This document shows, in pieces, positions 1 to 13,100 of a DNA stretch of 24,892 nt. The number at the start of each line of letters is the position of its first letter. Position 1 is the stretch's first letter. The DNA is taken from contig JAJJLU010003906.1 of assembly GCA_023807065.1 (NCBI GenBank), positions 1-24,892 of the forward strand, written 5' to 3'. This stretch comes from Isotricha intestinalis. Lineage: Eukaryota; Ciliophora; Litostomatea; Vestibuliferida; Isotrichidae. Below the pieces are notes generated by a model. The model saw only the letters and a list, made by a program, of their open reading frames with translations, was not told where the DNA came from and searched no databases. The position numbers and the translations under genes are program-made.

Positions 1-296
1 GTGATTTTGTTAAAGTTATGAAAAAATTTGATGAAATGCCTGATTGGTTAAAACAAAAAGGAATAATGTATGTTCAAGATAGTAATATTTGTATTTCTGC
101 TGGAAAAGGAAATGTTTATTCTTGTAATTCTACAGGTCATGTTTATGGTAAAGGTAAAAGTAAAGTTTTAAGAACTAATCATAAATATGAATACGCTTTT
201 AGAAGCTTAATTTTATGGGCTGTTGTTCCTAGATCTAATGGGAAATCTAATGTTCCTAAGGATACTAATTTAAAACATCTTGCTTGTGGATTGTAA
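1..296 (+). CDS. Unrecognised protein, C-terminal part (5' end outside window)
   Basis: The frame is already open at the first full codon (position 3) and runs to a TAA at 294-296, so the ATG at 18 may be internal and the gene probably begins outside the window. About 97 residues are visible. They are basic and contain the segments MPDWLKQKG, NVYSCNSTGHVYGKGKSK and LILWAVVPRSNGK. Two Trp and three Cys residues are visible, but they form no zinc-finger spacing and I see no transmembrane segment. I do not recognise the family. Base composition is visibly less AT-rich than the genes to the right. The strongest sign that this is a real gene is a mutated copy about 706 bp downstream, which shares a 33-bp identical stretch and aligns along most of the length. 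A member of a multicopy family or a fragment of a mobile element remain possible. Confidence 0.5.
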   Translation, partial: DFVKVMKKFDEMPDWLKQKGIMYVQDSNICISAGKGNVYSCNSTGHVYGKGKSKVLRTNHKYEYAFRSLILWAVVPRSNGKSNVPKDTNLKHLACGL

Positions 297-704
297 GGTT
301 TGTTTTTAGATATTTATTTTTTACTTCCAAAAACACTTTTTGAGTTTAGATTTTCTCTTTATTTTCAAATCTAAAAATTTCTTTATTACATTATTTAATT
401 AATAATTTATCATTAAAAAAATAATGTCTTTTCACAATAGCAATCAATCCTTTTCATAATATTTACTCTTAAAGATAACACAAAACCTCAAAAGAATAGA
501 TCACAGAATGTAGGATTAAACACCTTCGCTCTCTCTTTTGAGAAATATCAAAAAAGAAAAAAATAATTTTATATCATAAACTATAAATACATATTGGTAA
601 AAAGGAAAAATATAATTCACACAAATAAATATAAATTTATAATTTTTCTAATTAAAAAAAGAATTATTGTTAAGCTTAATATATCCTAAAATTTAAAAAT
701 TAAT

Positions 705-970
705 ATAAAATTTTGGTAAAGTTACAAAATAATTTGATTTTATACCTCACTGGTTAAAACAAAAAGGAATAATGTATGTTCAAACAATAATATTTATATT
801 TCTACTAAAAAAAAAAATTTTAAATTTTTCTAGAAAAAATTATGGAAAAAAATAGTTAATATTTTACAAATTTTTATTAAGATTATGTCCTTAATAATTT
901 AATTTTATGATTTTTGTTCAAAGATTTAATAGATAATCTTATTTTCATATATTCCTTGTAGTTCCAAAAG
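705..970 (+). pseudogene. Decayed tandem copy of the gene at 1-296
   Basis: Positions 751-783 are identical over 33 bp to 45-77 of the gene at the left edge. The 44 bp from 710 aligns without gaps to the 44 bp from position 4, with scattered substitutions. The position matching the ATG at 18 has become ACA, and stop codons and small indels follow (for example a 5-bp length difference between the tatgg and ttttatg landmarks). Recognisable similarity continues to about 960, where taattttatg recurs. Almost all changes move toward A or T, as expected for unconstrained DNA in this genome. The left limit is uncertain because the intact copy is cut by the window edge. Confidence 0.75.
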
Positions 971-1089
971 TAATATTTTTATTAAAATATTACAAATCTT
1001 ATAACAAAGGAAATTTTTTTTCTTTTTTTTGTTTAAATATAATTTATTAGAATTAATTATATTTTTGGAGCAGATTATTATTTTTTAAA

Positions 1090-1110
1090 ATGAAAGATTT
1101 ATTTAATTAA
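1090..1110 (+). other. Short upstream ORF before the HECT ligase
   Basis: An ATG at 1090 opens a six-codon frame (MKDLFN) ending in TAA at 1108-1110, eleven bases before the main ATG at 1122. If transcription starts upstream of 1090 it could lower initiation at the main start. Its context (tttaaaaATG) is A-rich, like the real starts in this window. The transcription start is unknown, so any role is inferred. Confidence 0.3.
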
Positions 1111-1121
1111 AATAATAAAAA

Positions 1122-4100
1122 ATGGATAATGATGCATATTTTTCAATATTAGGAGAATCATCGAGTTTTAATTTAGAAAATTTATTCCATGATAATAAAT
1201 GGGCATCATTAAGTGGAATAAGTCATATAAATTTATGGACTGATACCTTTAGTCAAACATATCAAAATATTTCAAAAGATAATTTAAATGAAATAAATGA
1301 AGATCAATTTAAATTAGATTCATTTCAATTTAGTCAAAAAGTTCATTCTTTAATAGATGAATATTATCAAAGAAAAAATGCTTTTTTTATTCAAATGTCA
1401 ACTTCACATAATACACATAAATTTAAAAATCAAGGATTAAATTTCTTAAAAAATTATGTTTTAGAATATATTGCTTTAAACCCTTTAATTGAAAATAGTT
1501 TTCCTGGAATGCATCCAAAATCATCATGGCCTGTTTGTTTAGATGATATATTAGAAAAAATATCTAATTTAAAAATTGATGAAATTTTTCATCAACCTTT
1601 TGATTTTGAAAATAATTTTCTAAAAGAATGTGAAGAATATATAAATGAATCTTTTGAAAAAGAACATTTAATTGAATATTTACCTAAAGCAATTGGTGCT
1701 TTTTTATCAATATTTATATTATTTGGTAATATAAAAAAATTAGAAGAAATATTTTCTTTTTTAACCTCATTAAGGGAAAAATATAATAATAAATTTGATG
1801 AAATTTTTAAAAAAACAAGTAAATATATTATACCAATATTAGAACAAATAAGAGATTATTCTCAAAAATTACAAAATCATCATCCAATATTATCTAATTA
1901 TCAAATTAACGAAGCTTTCTTAATAAATAATGATAATATATTTGCACCTTCAAAATATACTTTAGCTCAAAATTCTTCAATAACAACAGATGGAATTTAC
2001 TTATATATTGTTTTATCAGGAATTAATGGTTCAATGTCAAAAATAGGAACAGGATATAATAATACAATTCAAGGTAAAGTGTATTTTAGTAAAAGTTTAT
2101 ATGATGAAAATGAATATCAATGGGTTTTTTTAAAAGGAAAATTATATGCTAAAATTGGTTTATCTGAAGAAATTTCGATTTTTGATTCAAATAATTTTGA
2201 AAATTTAGGAAAAATTAAATTATTATTACCTGAAAATATTCATCATCCACAAATTAAAAAAAGATCTGAAAGATTTATTTTAACAACTGATAATGAAAGA
2301 TTACAAATAATTACTTTAGAACCTGAAATAAATCCAAATCCAAAAAATCCTTATGTTGTACAACAAAATAATCAAAGATTATATTCTGATGAAGAAGATG
2401 AAGAACAATTTTTAAATGGAAAAGATAATTCAAAAGATATTATATATGATATATTTACTTGTGTTAATTTAGTTTTGTTATCTTATGATATTGAATCCGA
2501 TAATAAAGATAATATAGAAAAAATTAAATCTAGTTTATCTGAAGAAAAGCAAAATTTAATAAATGAATTACATGAATCTTTTTCCTATTATTTCTCTTAT
2601 GATAATTGTCATAGAGCTTTAGAAATGTTTTCTTGGGATTTTGAAAAAGCAACAATGTATTTAATTGATAATGGAGAACAAGTTAAAGAAGATATTTTAA
2701 TTAGTGAAGATAAAAAAATTTTATATTCAATTCCTTTAGAAGGTATTAGAAATTTATCAGGTTATTATGAATTTAAAGAAAGAGAAGAGAATAAAGATGA
2801 TAATAATAATGAAACAAATAAAGAGAATAAAGATAATAAAGATAATAATAATAATAAAACTATAAAAACTAAATTTGATATTAATTCATATAATTCACTT
2901 AAATGGACTAGACCAAATGGTTATTTAATTGGATATAAATTTAATGAAGCTGTTTGTTATGTTTTTAAAGATTATAAATTTTTAGGTAAATATAGAGCAA
3001 TTGAATTTACTCATAATGATTATCTTTTAACTTATGATAATATTCATAATAGGTATTATTGTGCTTTAAATTATACTTTAATTTCTCAAAGTGTTATTTT
3101 TGGTGATTGTTTAAAAGAAACTTTAATTTCATTAGAGAAACAAATAGAAGATGATATTAATATGAATTTTACAGTAGAAGAAAATAATTATTCTTTTGAT
3201 AATTTAATTAAAGAAATGAATGAACATTTTTTTAAATTTTCTATAAATAAAAATAGAACGTATTGGAAATTTAAAAATTGGGATTATTTTTATAACTCTT
3301 GTTATGATAATATTATTAATATAGGTCATGGAATTGGACAAACTGAATTAAGGAAATTTACATCTAAGTTAAAGAATTTAGTTCATAAAATGGAAAGAAT
3401 AAAAAAAATAAATGAAGAAGAATTATATAAGCAATTAAAACAAATTTATAAAGATATTGATGATTATGATTTAGATTATGAAGGAAAATTACTTAAAAAA
3501 ATAAAAAAATATGATAATTATCCTTCTTATAATCAATTAAATTGGTGTAATTGGAAATTTCAACAGCAATTTATGTTTTTTAATAATAATGAAGAAAAAG
3601 AAGATAAACAAAATAAAGAAGAAATAGAAAAAAAAGAAGAAAAAAAAACAGAAGAATTAAGAGATAACTCTGAAAATAAAACAACAACTAAAAAAATAAC
3701 TCCAAAATATTTATATTTAGTAAATAAAATAGAAAGTTTTTTAGGTTATGAAGGAAATGAAGAGACATTAGAAAAGTTAATAAATAATTATACAAAAATA
3801 AAAGAACCAAACGATAAAAACATTTTAGAATTTTTATATAAAATTTTATTATTTATAGAAAATATTGATCCAACTTTTATTCTTCCAACATTAAATAATC
3901 CAAATTATAGAAATGAATTATTGGAAAAATTAAATGATTTACTTGAAAAAATATATTTAAATCATAATGAAAAAATTAAAATTTTAATTAGTTCAATTAT
4001 AATTATGGGATGGGAATATTTTAATCCTTCATTAAAAGCTCAAATAAATTGGTTTGAAAAAATAAAAAATGTATCTAATGAAAAGATGATAATTGAAGGA

Positions 4101-7100
4101 TTAAACATAAATTCAACAAAAACAAATATTTATGGAATAATTACTAAGAATTATAATCCATTTGCAGTTCTTTTAAATCATATTTTTAGAATATATAGAG
4201 GAAAATATTTCCCTTTATCTTTCACAAAAGCAAATAATGTTAAATTATATTTATTAACCGAAGATAATAATATAATTTATGGTGTTACTTTTACAACAAC
4301 AATTAATACATATTCTTATCAAACTCCTTTTTATTATCTTTTATTAAATAATGAAAAAATGGAAAAAGAAATTAAAAATTTAAGTGATAATATTAAATTA
4401 AATATTTATCAAAATAATTATAATCCAAAAGATAAATTATTTGGAGCAAATGATTCACTTTTATCAAAAGTTGCTAAAAGTTTAGCAATTGAAATATCTA
4501 AAAAAAAAGATAATAAATATAATTCTTATGAAAATGAATGGATTAATATTTCTTTAGAACAAATATTTCAAATAACAGGATATAAAATAAATTCAGTTTT
4601 AAAAAATAATTATTTAAATGAACCTAAAATAAATTATTCAGAAGAATTAAAATCAATATGTAAAGAAAATAGAGAATATTTTAAATTTTATATTTCAATG
4701 GAATATTCACTTTTAAGTTATTTAAATGAATTAGGAAAAATTATAGTAGATAATAAATTAAAAAGTCAAATTAATAATAATATTCAAAATTGTATAAATG
4801 ATATAATAAGTGCTGATGAAATTTTAATTGCAGAAGTAAATGAAGAAGAAGAAGAAAAAGAAATTTTTTTAGATGATAAAAAAGAACATTTAGAAAATGA
4901 TAAAGAAACAAAAAAATTAATTTTTGATTTCCTTTCAGAATTTATAGACATTTTAATAAATAAATACAAAGAAGATTTTAGTTCAACACATAAAGAAGAT
5001 TTGGTGTTATATAGACAAAATATAATATTTAATTATATAGTTAATAAAATTCAAACATTGCAATTTCCAAAATTACTTTTTGTTTATGATTTCTTATCAA
5101 AATTACCTAATAAAGAAAATAATATTAAAACAATAAGTTCTCCAGGTTATCAAATTGAAAATGAAAAAATATTTGAATATACTATTAATCAAGGTGAATA
5201 TATTAAAATAAATGAAATTGCTTCTTTTCCAAATTCATTATGTATTATAGTTGAATTTGACTTTAAATGTTCTATTGAAAATAAACCTAATTTTAACATT
5301 CTTTTATTAAGTAAAGAACATTCTTATAATCAAACAAATACTAATAATAATAATGTTGGAAATTATGGTTCTTGTTTTACTATGAAATTAAATTCTATTA
5401 ATCCTGGAAAAAAATATACTTTATTAGGAGATGAAATTAAAATTATTTCTCATCCTGATACTTATTATAGAGAAAGAAATAATAAAAATTTAGAAGTTAA
5501 AAATATTGGGAAATGTCTTTTAAAAATTAAATGTTATTCTTTTAAATTAAGAGAATATATTTCTGTTGATGATAAAAATAATATTCATTGTATAAAAGAT
5601 AATTTTAAAAAATATAAATTGAGTTTTATGAATGAAATTGATTATTATAATACTTTAATTTCTAAAATTTTATTAAGAAGTATACCTCAAAGTCCAGATG
5701 AAAAATTAATAAAAAAAGATTCTAATTTAAATTTTATTACTAAATTTGGTTTATCAAATCCAGGAACTCCAAAAAATATTATAAATCAATTTAATTATGA
5801 AACTTATTCAAAAGGAATTAATTCTCCAATATTTAAATCACTTATTGGAAGTATGACTATTAAATATAATGATAAATTAAATGAGACTATTTCAAATATT
5901 AAAAAAGCTATTTCTTTTATTGAAAAAAATGAAATTGAAAATGCAGAAAAAGAACTTTCTTATTTATCAGAAATAAAAAATATAATAAGAAAAGAAGTTA
6001 ATGAACCAAGGAATTATACTAATTTAAAAATCATTCCTTCATTTAATAATAAAATGAAACTTTTATGGAATATTTGTGAATATCTTTATATGATAACTTT
6101 ATTTTATTTTTTAAATGTTTTTGATGATTTTTTAAAAATAAAAGAAAATAAACCAAATTATTTAGAGTATATAGGAAAAAAAATGAATATTATTATTAGT
6201 TGGATGACTGGAAGAGTACAATATTTAAAAGATACATTTGATAATATAAAAAATTATACTGAAATTATTGTAGATATGAATAATAAATGCGTTAATAATA
6301 TGAAAGAATTAATTATAGATAATATAAAAGCATTTATAAACGAACAATCAGAAGATGCGAAAGAAGGAAAAGAAGAAGAAGAAAAAAAGAAAGAAAAAGA
6401 AAAAAAAGTTAAAAAATCCAAAAAAGAAATATTACTTAAAAAATTTGCTACAAAAGATACAAATTATAAGAAAAAAAATGTAAACAGATTATATGTAGCA
6501 GCAGATAAAAATAAAAAAGCTAAAAAAGGAAAAAATGAAAAAGAAGATGAAAAAAAAGAAGAAAAAAATGAGGAAAAAAAAGAAAAAAGCTCTAAAATAA
6601 ATATAGAAGAAGTTCAAAAATTATCATTATCTGAATTAATAAAACAATATCCAAATCATATTATTGGAATTTGGAGTACTGAAAATATAAAAAAATTAAA
6701 AGAAGATATATTCACAACAATACAAAATGATATTAAAGATGCATATTTTGGAAATGTAGAAAAATTAAGAAATGTTTGTGAAGTTTATGATATTTGGTTT
6801 AGTGAAAGTAACTTAACTGAAGCTTTGAAAAATTATACAAAAATAATTAAAAATAAATTAAATTCAATTTATAATTTTAATACTTATGATAAAGTTAAAA
6901 TAATGGATTTAGATGTTGCTCTTGAAATTATATATAAAGATTCTCCTTATCAAAAAATTGCTGAAAATATAATTGATAAATTATTATTTTTATTACAGTT
7001 AAATAATAATAATTTAATGAAAATAGAAAATGAAAAAAGTGATAATAAAAAATATCCTTTGAAAAGTAAAGTAAGTGAAAAAAATATTAATTTAAATGAA

Positions 7101-10100
7101 GATTTAGATGTTGGTTCTCTTAATATTTCTAAAGAAGCACAAAATTATGTTAAATGTATTAATAATATTATATTTAAATCTTCATTTGATATTGAAAATG
7201 CTAAAAATGTTTTATTGATGGAATATATAAGAGATATTATTAGAAATGAAGGAATTAATGTTTTGAAAAATTATTATTTAACTAATGGAGATTTATTTAA
7301 TCATACTTTTGGTTTATTATCTTCTAATGGAATTAATTGTTCTCAAATTAAAATAAGTTCAAATGAAGATTTTATACAAATTTTAAGCCATAATATAAAA
7401 TATATTCATGAACAAATTGACAATTTGAATCTGAATATTCAAAATGAACCTTTTTTAATAATTAAAAAAGAAGAATTTATGGGTTATATTATTAAAAATT
7501 TAAATTTAATTTTAACAGATACTAATATATTACTTGAAAATAATTCCCAATATAAATTAATTGAAGATAAAGAGCATCAAAATTCTCTTTTTGATATTAA
7601 AAAAATAATAAGAAAATCCTTAAATATAATAATGAATGAAGAAATAAAAAATTCCAAATTAATGAAAAGAATAGGAGACTTTATATTTAATTTTAGAAAT
7701 TTATTATCTAAATTAGTTAAAATGAATTTATCAATTGGAAATATAGATTTAACAGGAGAAATAATAGAAAGTCTTTTAGAAACTTTTGACAATATTACAG
7801 AATTTGATAAAAATATTAATTTAATATCTTCTCTTTTAGATATTATATATCATATTTCAATTAATATTGATAATAAAATAACAAGTAATGCTTTAAATAA
7901 AGGAATTGATAAATTATTAACTTTAATTTTAAAAAGTTCTGTTCCTCAATTAGTTGAATATGCAGTTAAAATAGTAAAATTATTTTTAAAAAATTCAAAA
8001 TTAAATAAAAATTCCTTTATTAATTTATTTGCTAAAATAGGAGAATTATTTTCAACTCAAAGTTTAAATGATGAAAAAAATGATAGTGAATTAAAATATA
8101 ATATTTTAATTGAAATGAATTCCCCTGAAATTGATTATCAATGTTTAATTAATGCTTTATATTTATGGGAAGAAAGTCATCCTACTGAATTATCTTCTTA
8201 TAAAAAAGATATTCATTATAAAAAAGAAAATGAATTAAATATTGTTGTTCCTTCTGGAAAAGAAATTAGTCATTTTATTCCTTTAAAAAGAAAAGTCTGT
8301 AAAACTCATAATTTAGAAGTTATTATTGAACAAAGAATTGAAAAATTAAAAATAGAAATTAATAGAATTAGCAAAAGATTAAATGGAGAAGATGTAGAAG
8401 AAAAGAAAGAAGAGAAAAAAGAAGAAAAGAAAGAAGAAAAGAAAGAAGGAAAGAAAGAAGGAAAAAAAGAAGGAAAGAAAGAAGATAAAAAAGAAGAGAA
8501 AAAAGAAGGAAAGAAAGAGGAGAAAAAAGAAGAGAAAAAAGAAGAAAAGAAAGAAGAAAAGAAAGAAGAAAAAAAAGAAGAAAAGAAAGAAGAAAAAAAA
8601 GAAGAAAAGAAAGAAGAGAAAAAAGAATTATCTGAAGAAGAAATATCTAAATTAAAAGAAGAATTAAATTTTATTCAACTCAAGGAAAAATATTTATTAA
8701 GAATAATAAAACATATTCAACAAGTATCAAAAATCGGTGAAACAGCATCAACAAGAGGTTATGTAATAATAGAAAATAATTTTACAAAAAAAGAAGCAGA
8801 AAATTTCTCTAATTTAATATATAAATCATATTATAGATTAATTCCAAATATTCCAAGTGAAGAAAAATTAGATAAAAACGGATTAATTAACAATGAAAAA
8901 GATCCTAAATTTATTTTTACTGATAATGATATTTATCCTCGTTTATATACAATGGAAGAATTATTACCAGGATGTACAAATATATTAAAAGAAATAACAA
9001 AACCTTATTTAAATATATTATTTGTAGAAAGTTATGAAACTTATAAAAAATTACAAAATACAATTTCTTCTTTTTCTACAAGAACAACAAATGATGCTTC
9101 TTCTATTAATAATTATATTTCAAGTAATCAAAATGAAAGTCAAGGACAAAGTGTAAGTACTAATTTAAATGAAAGCAGTCAACATATAATTGATTTCCAT
9201 TTTAAAAGTGGTAAAAGTTTAACTTCTATAATATATCAAATATATGATTTAATGAATTATATTATAGATAAAGAAGAAAGTTATATTGAATATGAAGATA
9301 TTATGAAAGAAATCTTAAAAAATAAAAAAGATAATGAATTACTTGGTATTTTAATTTATTTAAGTGGAGGATTTTATATATTTAGAGAAGGAATTAAATG
9401 TATTTGTAATGATGGAAATTTAGTTACTATTGTTAATGGTGGTTATGAAAATGGAATGAAAAGCTTTAATGTTATTTTTGATAATGGAAATGGAAAGATT
9501 GAAAAAATCCCTAATGAAACTATAAGAAATATTAGTGTTAAAAGTAAATTATTAAAAATTTTAGATAATAATTATTTAATTGATTTATTTTTGGAAATTT
9601 ATAAAAAGAAAGAAAATAATAGTATTAATGAATTTGAGAAAAAAATATTGATTTTCATATTAAAATTACTTTCAAATAAATTAGATAGTAAAAATAATAA
9701 TTATTCTTCGGATAATCCATATCCAATAACAGAAAATATATTATCTCTTCAGAAAATATTAAAAGAAATAACAAATGAAATAAATTGGATAAATAATAAT
9801 GAATTGATATTACAATTAAACTTCCAAAGTGATTTTGAAAGAAAATTAACATCAACAAATAATTTATTATACAAAATATATTCACCTCCATTCGATTTAT
9901 TCCCATTAATTTCAAATGATCCTTTAATAAAAAAGCAACTAGAAAAAAATCCTTCAAAAGAAATAGACATGATAACAAATTATACTCTACCAGAAAGTTC
10001 TTATGTAACTCAATTACCAAGAATAACAGATACTTCAAAAAGTTCTTTAGCTTTAAAAAATATAAGTCAATTTGAAAGATATACAGTAGAAGAAGTATTT

Positions 10101-13100
10101 AATTATGCCAAATCACATTATAGAGATGATGAATATATTATAACTTTAAGACAAGTAAGACAAGAATTATCATTAAATGATATTAAAAATGCTAAAAGTG
10201 ATATTTATATTATATTTGATCAAAGTAAAGTTCCTCCTGGAATGCCTTTGCCTTTAGAACATAGAGATATGAAAGAAATATTTAAAGAAGAATGTTATCC
10301 TAATAATTTTTATATGGCTAAAATGACACATAAATTATTAAGAGATACAGGAATTCAGTCTTTGGAAAATAATTCTGAAATTCCTGTTTGTGTTTTATTA
10401 GTTGATAATTCCATTGGTCAAGCTTTTGTTTTATATAATGATTATTTATGCTGTAAAATACATTCTTTTTGGATTAATATTAGTAATTTAACTTTATTAG
10501 ATTTTAATATTAAAATACCTCCTTCTTCACTTACATATAATAAATTAGAAGAAAATTACCAAAAGTCATATGATAATTTATTTAATTTTTATTCTAAGAA
10601 AATATTATGTGATATATATGATAAATTAATTGATAATTTTAAAGTTAATGATATTGATAATATGACTAATTTTATTAATTTATCTTTATGGAATGAAAAT
10701 AAGAATGATCCTATTAAAGGAGTTTTTAAGAGATTTTCAAATTATATTCAAATAAAGAAAAAGGAAAATCAAGATATTTCATTGCATAAATTATCTTCTA
10801 GTAGATTAGAAAATGTAAAAGAAAAATCTCCTGGAACTTCAGAAATAATGCAACAGAAATTTGATATTCAAAAAGTTTTAAGTTTTCTTAATGATATTAA
10901 AACAAGTAATCATCAAAGTAGTACAATATTATCAAAAGATAATAATTTTAGTAGTCAAGTTATGCATTCAACAACTAATAATATTAATGACATTGATGAT
11001 TTAACTTCATTGAATAAAATAGAAACAGAATTAAATGAAAATGAAGAAGAATGTTTTTCAATACCAAACTTAACTTTATTATGTATAGAAAAAATAAAAA
11101 AATTTTCACAGGAATTAATCCACATTCAAATAGATGATTTATCTAAAATATATCATTCAAATATATTATCAAAAGATATATTTAATATAGGAACAATGGG
11201 TTCGAAATTATTATCTTTATCAAAATTATGTAAAATAAAAAACCCAAAAAATTATTGTGGTTGTATAATATCATTTGAAGAAAATGGAAAATTAGGTCCT
11301 AACGCAACTTTAAAGTTTTATTCAGATGAAAATGGAACAAATATATTAAAAGAAGTAACTTCACCAAAAACAGAAAGAACAAATATAGAAAGTTTATTAT
11401 TTAATCAAAGTGAAATATATATGGATTATGTTGAAGGAACTACTGCTTTTTATATTCATGATTGGAGTATACATGATAGAGATTCTATTTTACCTTGTTA
11501 TATTACTTTTATTCCTTATGAATGGAGTTTAATTTGTTGGTTAGTTGATTTTTGTTCTAATATTGCTTTTAATAATTTAAATATTGAAAATAGTAATAAA
11601 GAAGATTTAAAAGATGATAATATTGAAATTTTCAAAAATTTAATTGTTAATTTATTAAGTTTATGTAATTCACTTTCTATTCCTGCGGAATTACAACAAA
11701 ATATATTTATTTTAACTAATAGAGTCATTTTAAAAGCTATGAAATATGTATCTATAACTAAGAAAAATAATTTCATTTATTTATCTATTAATGAAAAATT
11801 TTCTCTTATTGGATTAGATGAGTTTACTGTTATTGGAATTATTAAAAAAATAGATAATTGTTTAGCTAATAAACAAAATAAAAATTTTTCTTCTTCATAT
11901 ATTGTAGATTTATTTGAAATTTTATTAGCAATATTTTCTTTCATTCAAGAAGATTATTTAACTTTAGAAAATTACTTTAGAGAAACTTTTGAATATTCTT
12001 TACCAATTTGGGTAGAAGCAATAATTAAATTAGGAAATATATTATCTTTTCTTCAAGGAAATTCTTCTTTAGAAAAAAATATATTAAATGAAATAAAAAC
12101 TCAAATTGATTTCAAAAATGATGATTTAATAAATAATAATATAATCATTATTAAAGGTTTAAATATAAATTTAAAAGATGATGATATATTAAATATTATA
12201 AGAGATATTGCTTTAAAAAGTAAAATGAAAATAGTTAATTTTGAAAGTGATGTTCAAATTATTTTAGATAAAGTAAATAATTTAAAAAATATTATTATGT
12301 TATCTGATGGTTTTCAAGTTGAAGAATTAAAAGAATTGGAAGAAGAAGAAGAAAAAGAAGAAGAATTGGTATATGAAGAACAATTTTGGAAATGTCTTAT
12401 TTGTGGAATGGATAATGCTCCAGATAATGATATTTGTTGTGCTTGTGATTCTGATAAACCTGAGGAAATTGATAAAAAAGAACCAAAAAGCAAAAAGAAA
12501 AACACTTTAATTAAAAATGAAGCTTATTTGGAAAAAGTTAATGATCAATTAAATGAATTTAAGAAATATATCATTGAGGATAACAGATTATATATTAAAG
12601 AAGAGAAAAAAGAGGAAAAAAAAGAAGAGAAAAAGGAAGAAAAAAAAGAGGAAAAAAAAGAAGAAAAAAAAGAAGAAAAGAAAGAAGAAAAGAAAGAAGA
12701 GAAAAAAGAAGAAAAGAAAGAAGAGAAAAAAGAAGAGAAAAAAGAAGAGAAAAAAGAAGAGAAAAAAGAAGAGAAAAAAGAAGAGAAAAAAGAAGAAAAG
12801 AAAGAAGAGAAAAAAGAAGAAAATACGTATAAAATAACTGTCCAATTATATAAAGAAATAGATAAACAACAAAATAAAAATCTCATAAATGAATTCCTTT
12901 TATTACGTTTAATTAGTTTAATAAAAATAGATGACTATTACAAAGACTATCTTCTCCCAATAACAAAACTTCAAAAAGAAGAATCAATAATTCTTAAAAT
13001 AAAAAAATTATACGACAAAGAAAAAGACAATTTCCAAAAAATATTAAATGAAAATTCCACAGAAGAATCAAAAAAAATAACATCTTTTGATTATTTAAAT

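Larger units (their letters stand above)
297..1121. other. Intergenic region with hairpin, decayed gene copy and ligase 5' flank
   Basis: This 825-bp gap has no intact gene. A 9-bp inverted repeat (tttagattt at 345-353, aaatctaaa at 367-375) lies about 50 bp after the stop of the upstream gene and could be a hairpin in its 3' untranslated region. Positions 430-540 are less AT-rich than the flanks but give no reading frame or RNA fold that I recognise. Positions about 705-970 hold a degenerate copy of the upstream gene (listed separately). The last 100 bp are T-rich then A-rich, a plausible 5' untranslated region for the HECT ligase gene, and include a six-codon upstream ORF. Confidence 0.6.

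Noticed and set aside
1..970. Transposon or retroelement at the left edge
   Set aside because: A duplicated fragment is clear, but no terminal repeats, target-site duplication or transposase/reverse transcriptase motif is visible.
9655..10038. 127-codon minus-strand frame inside the ligase gene
   Set aside because: It is hydrophobic Leu/Phe/Ile-rich antisense of Lys/Asn-rich coding DNA, with no domain and no separate start context.
12121..12300. RRM-like fold in the ligase upstream of the zinc finger (IIIIKGLNINLKDDDI)
   Set aside because: The first strand is suggestive, but I cannot see a convincing RNP1 motif, so no domain is called.
8397..12815. CRISPR or other spacer-repeat array
   Set aside because: The repeats are contiguous coding 12-mers without spacers in a eukaryotic gene.
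12545..12886. Long frames on both strands across the EEKK array (Ser-Phe, poly-Phe and poly-Lys/Arg products)
   Set aside because: They are forced by the purine-only 12-bp repeat in other frames and end at its edges; the HECT frame alone continues on both sides.
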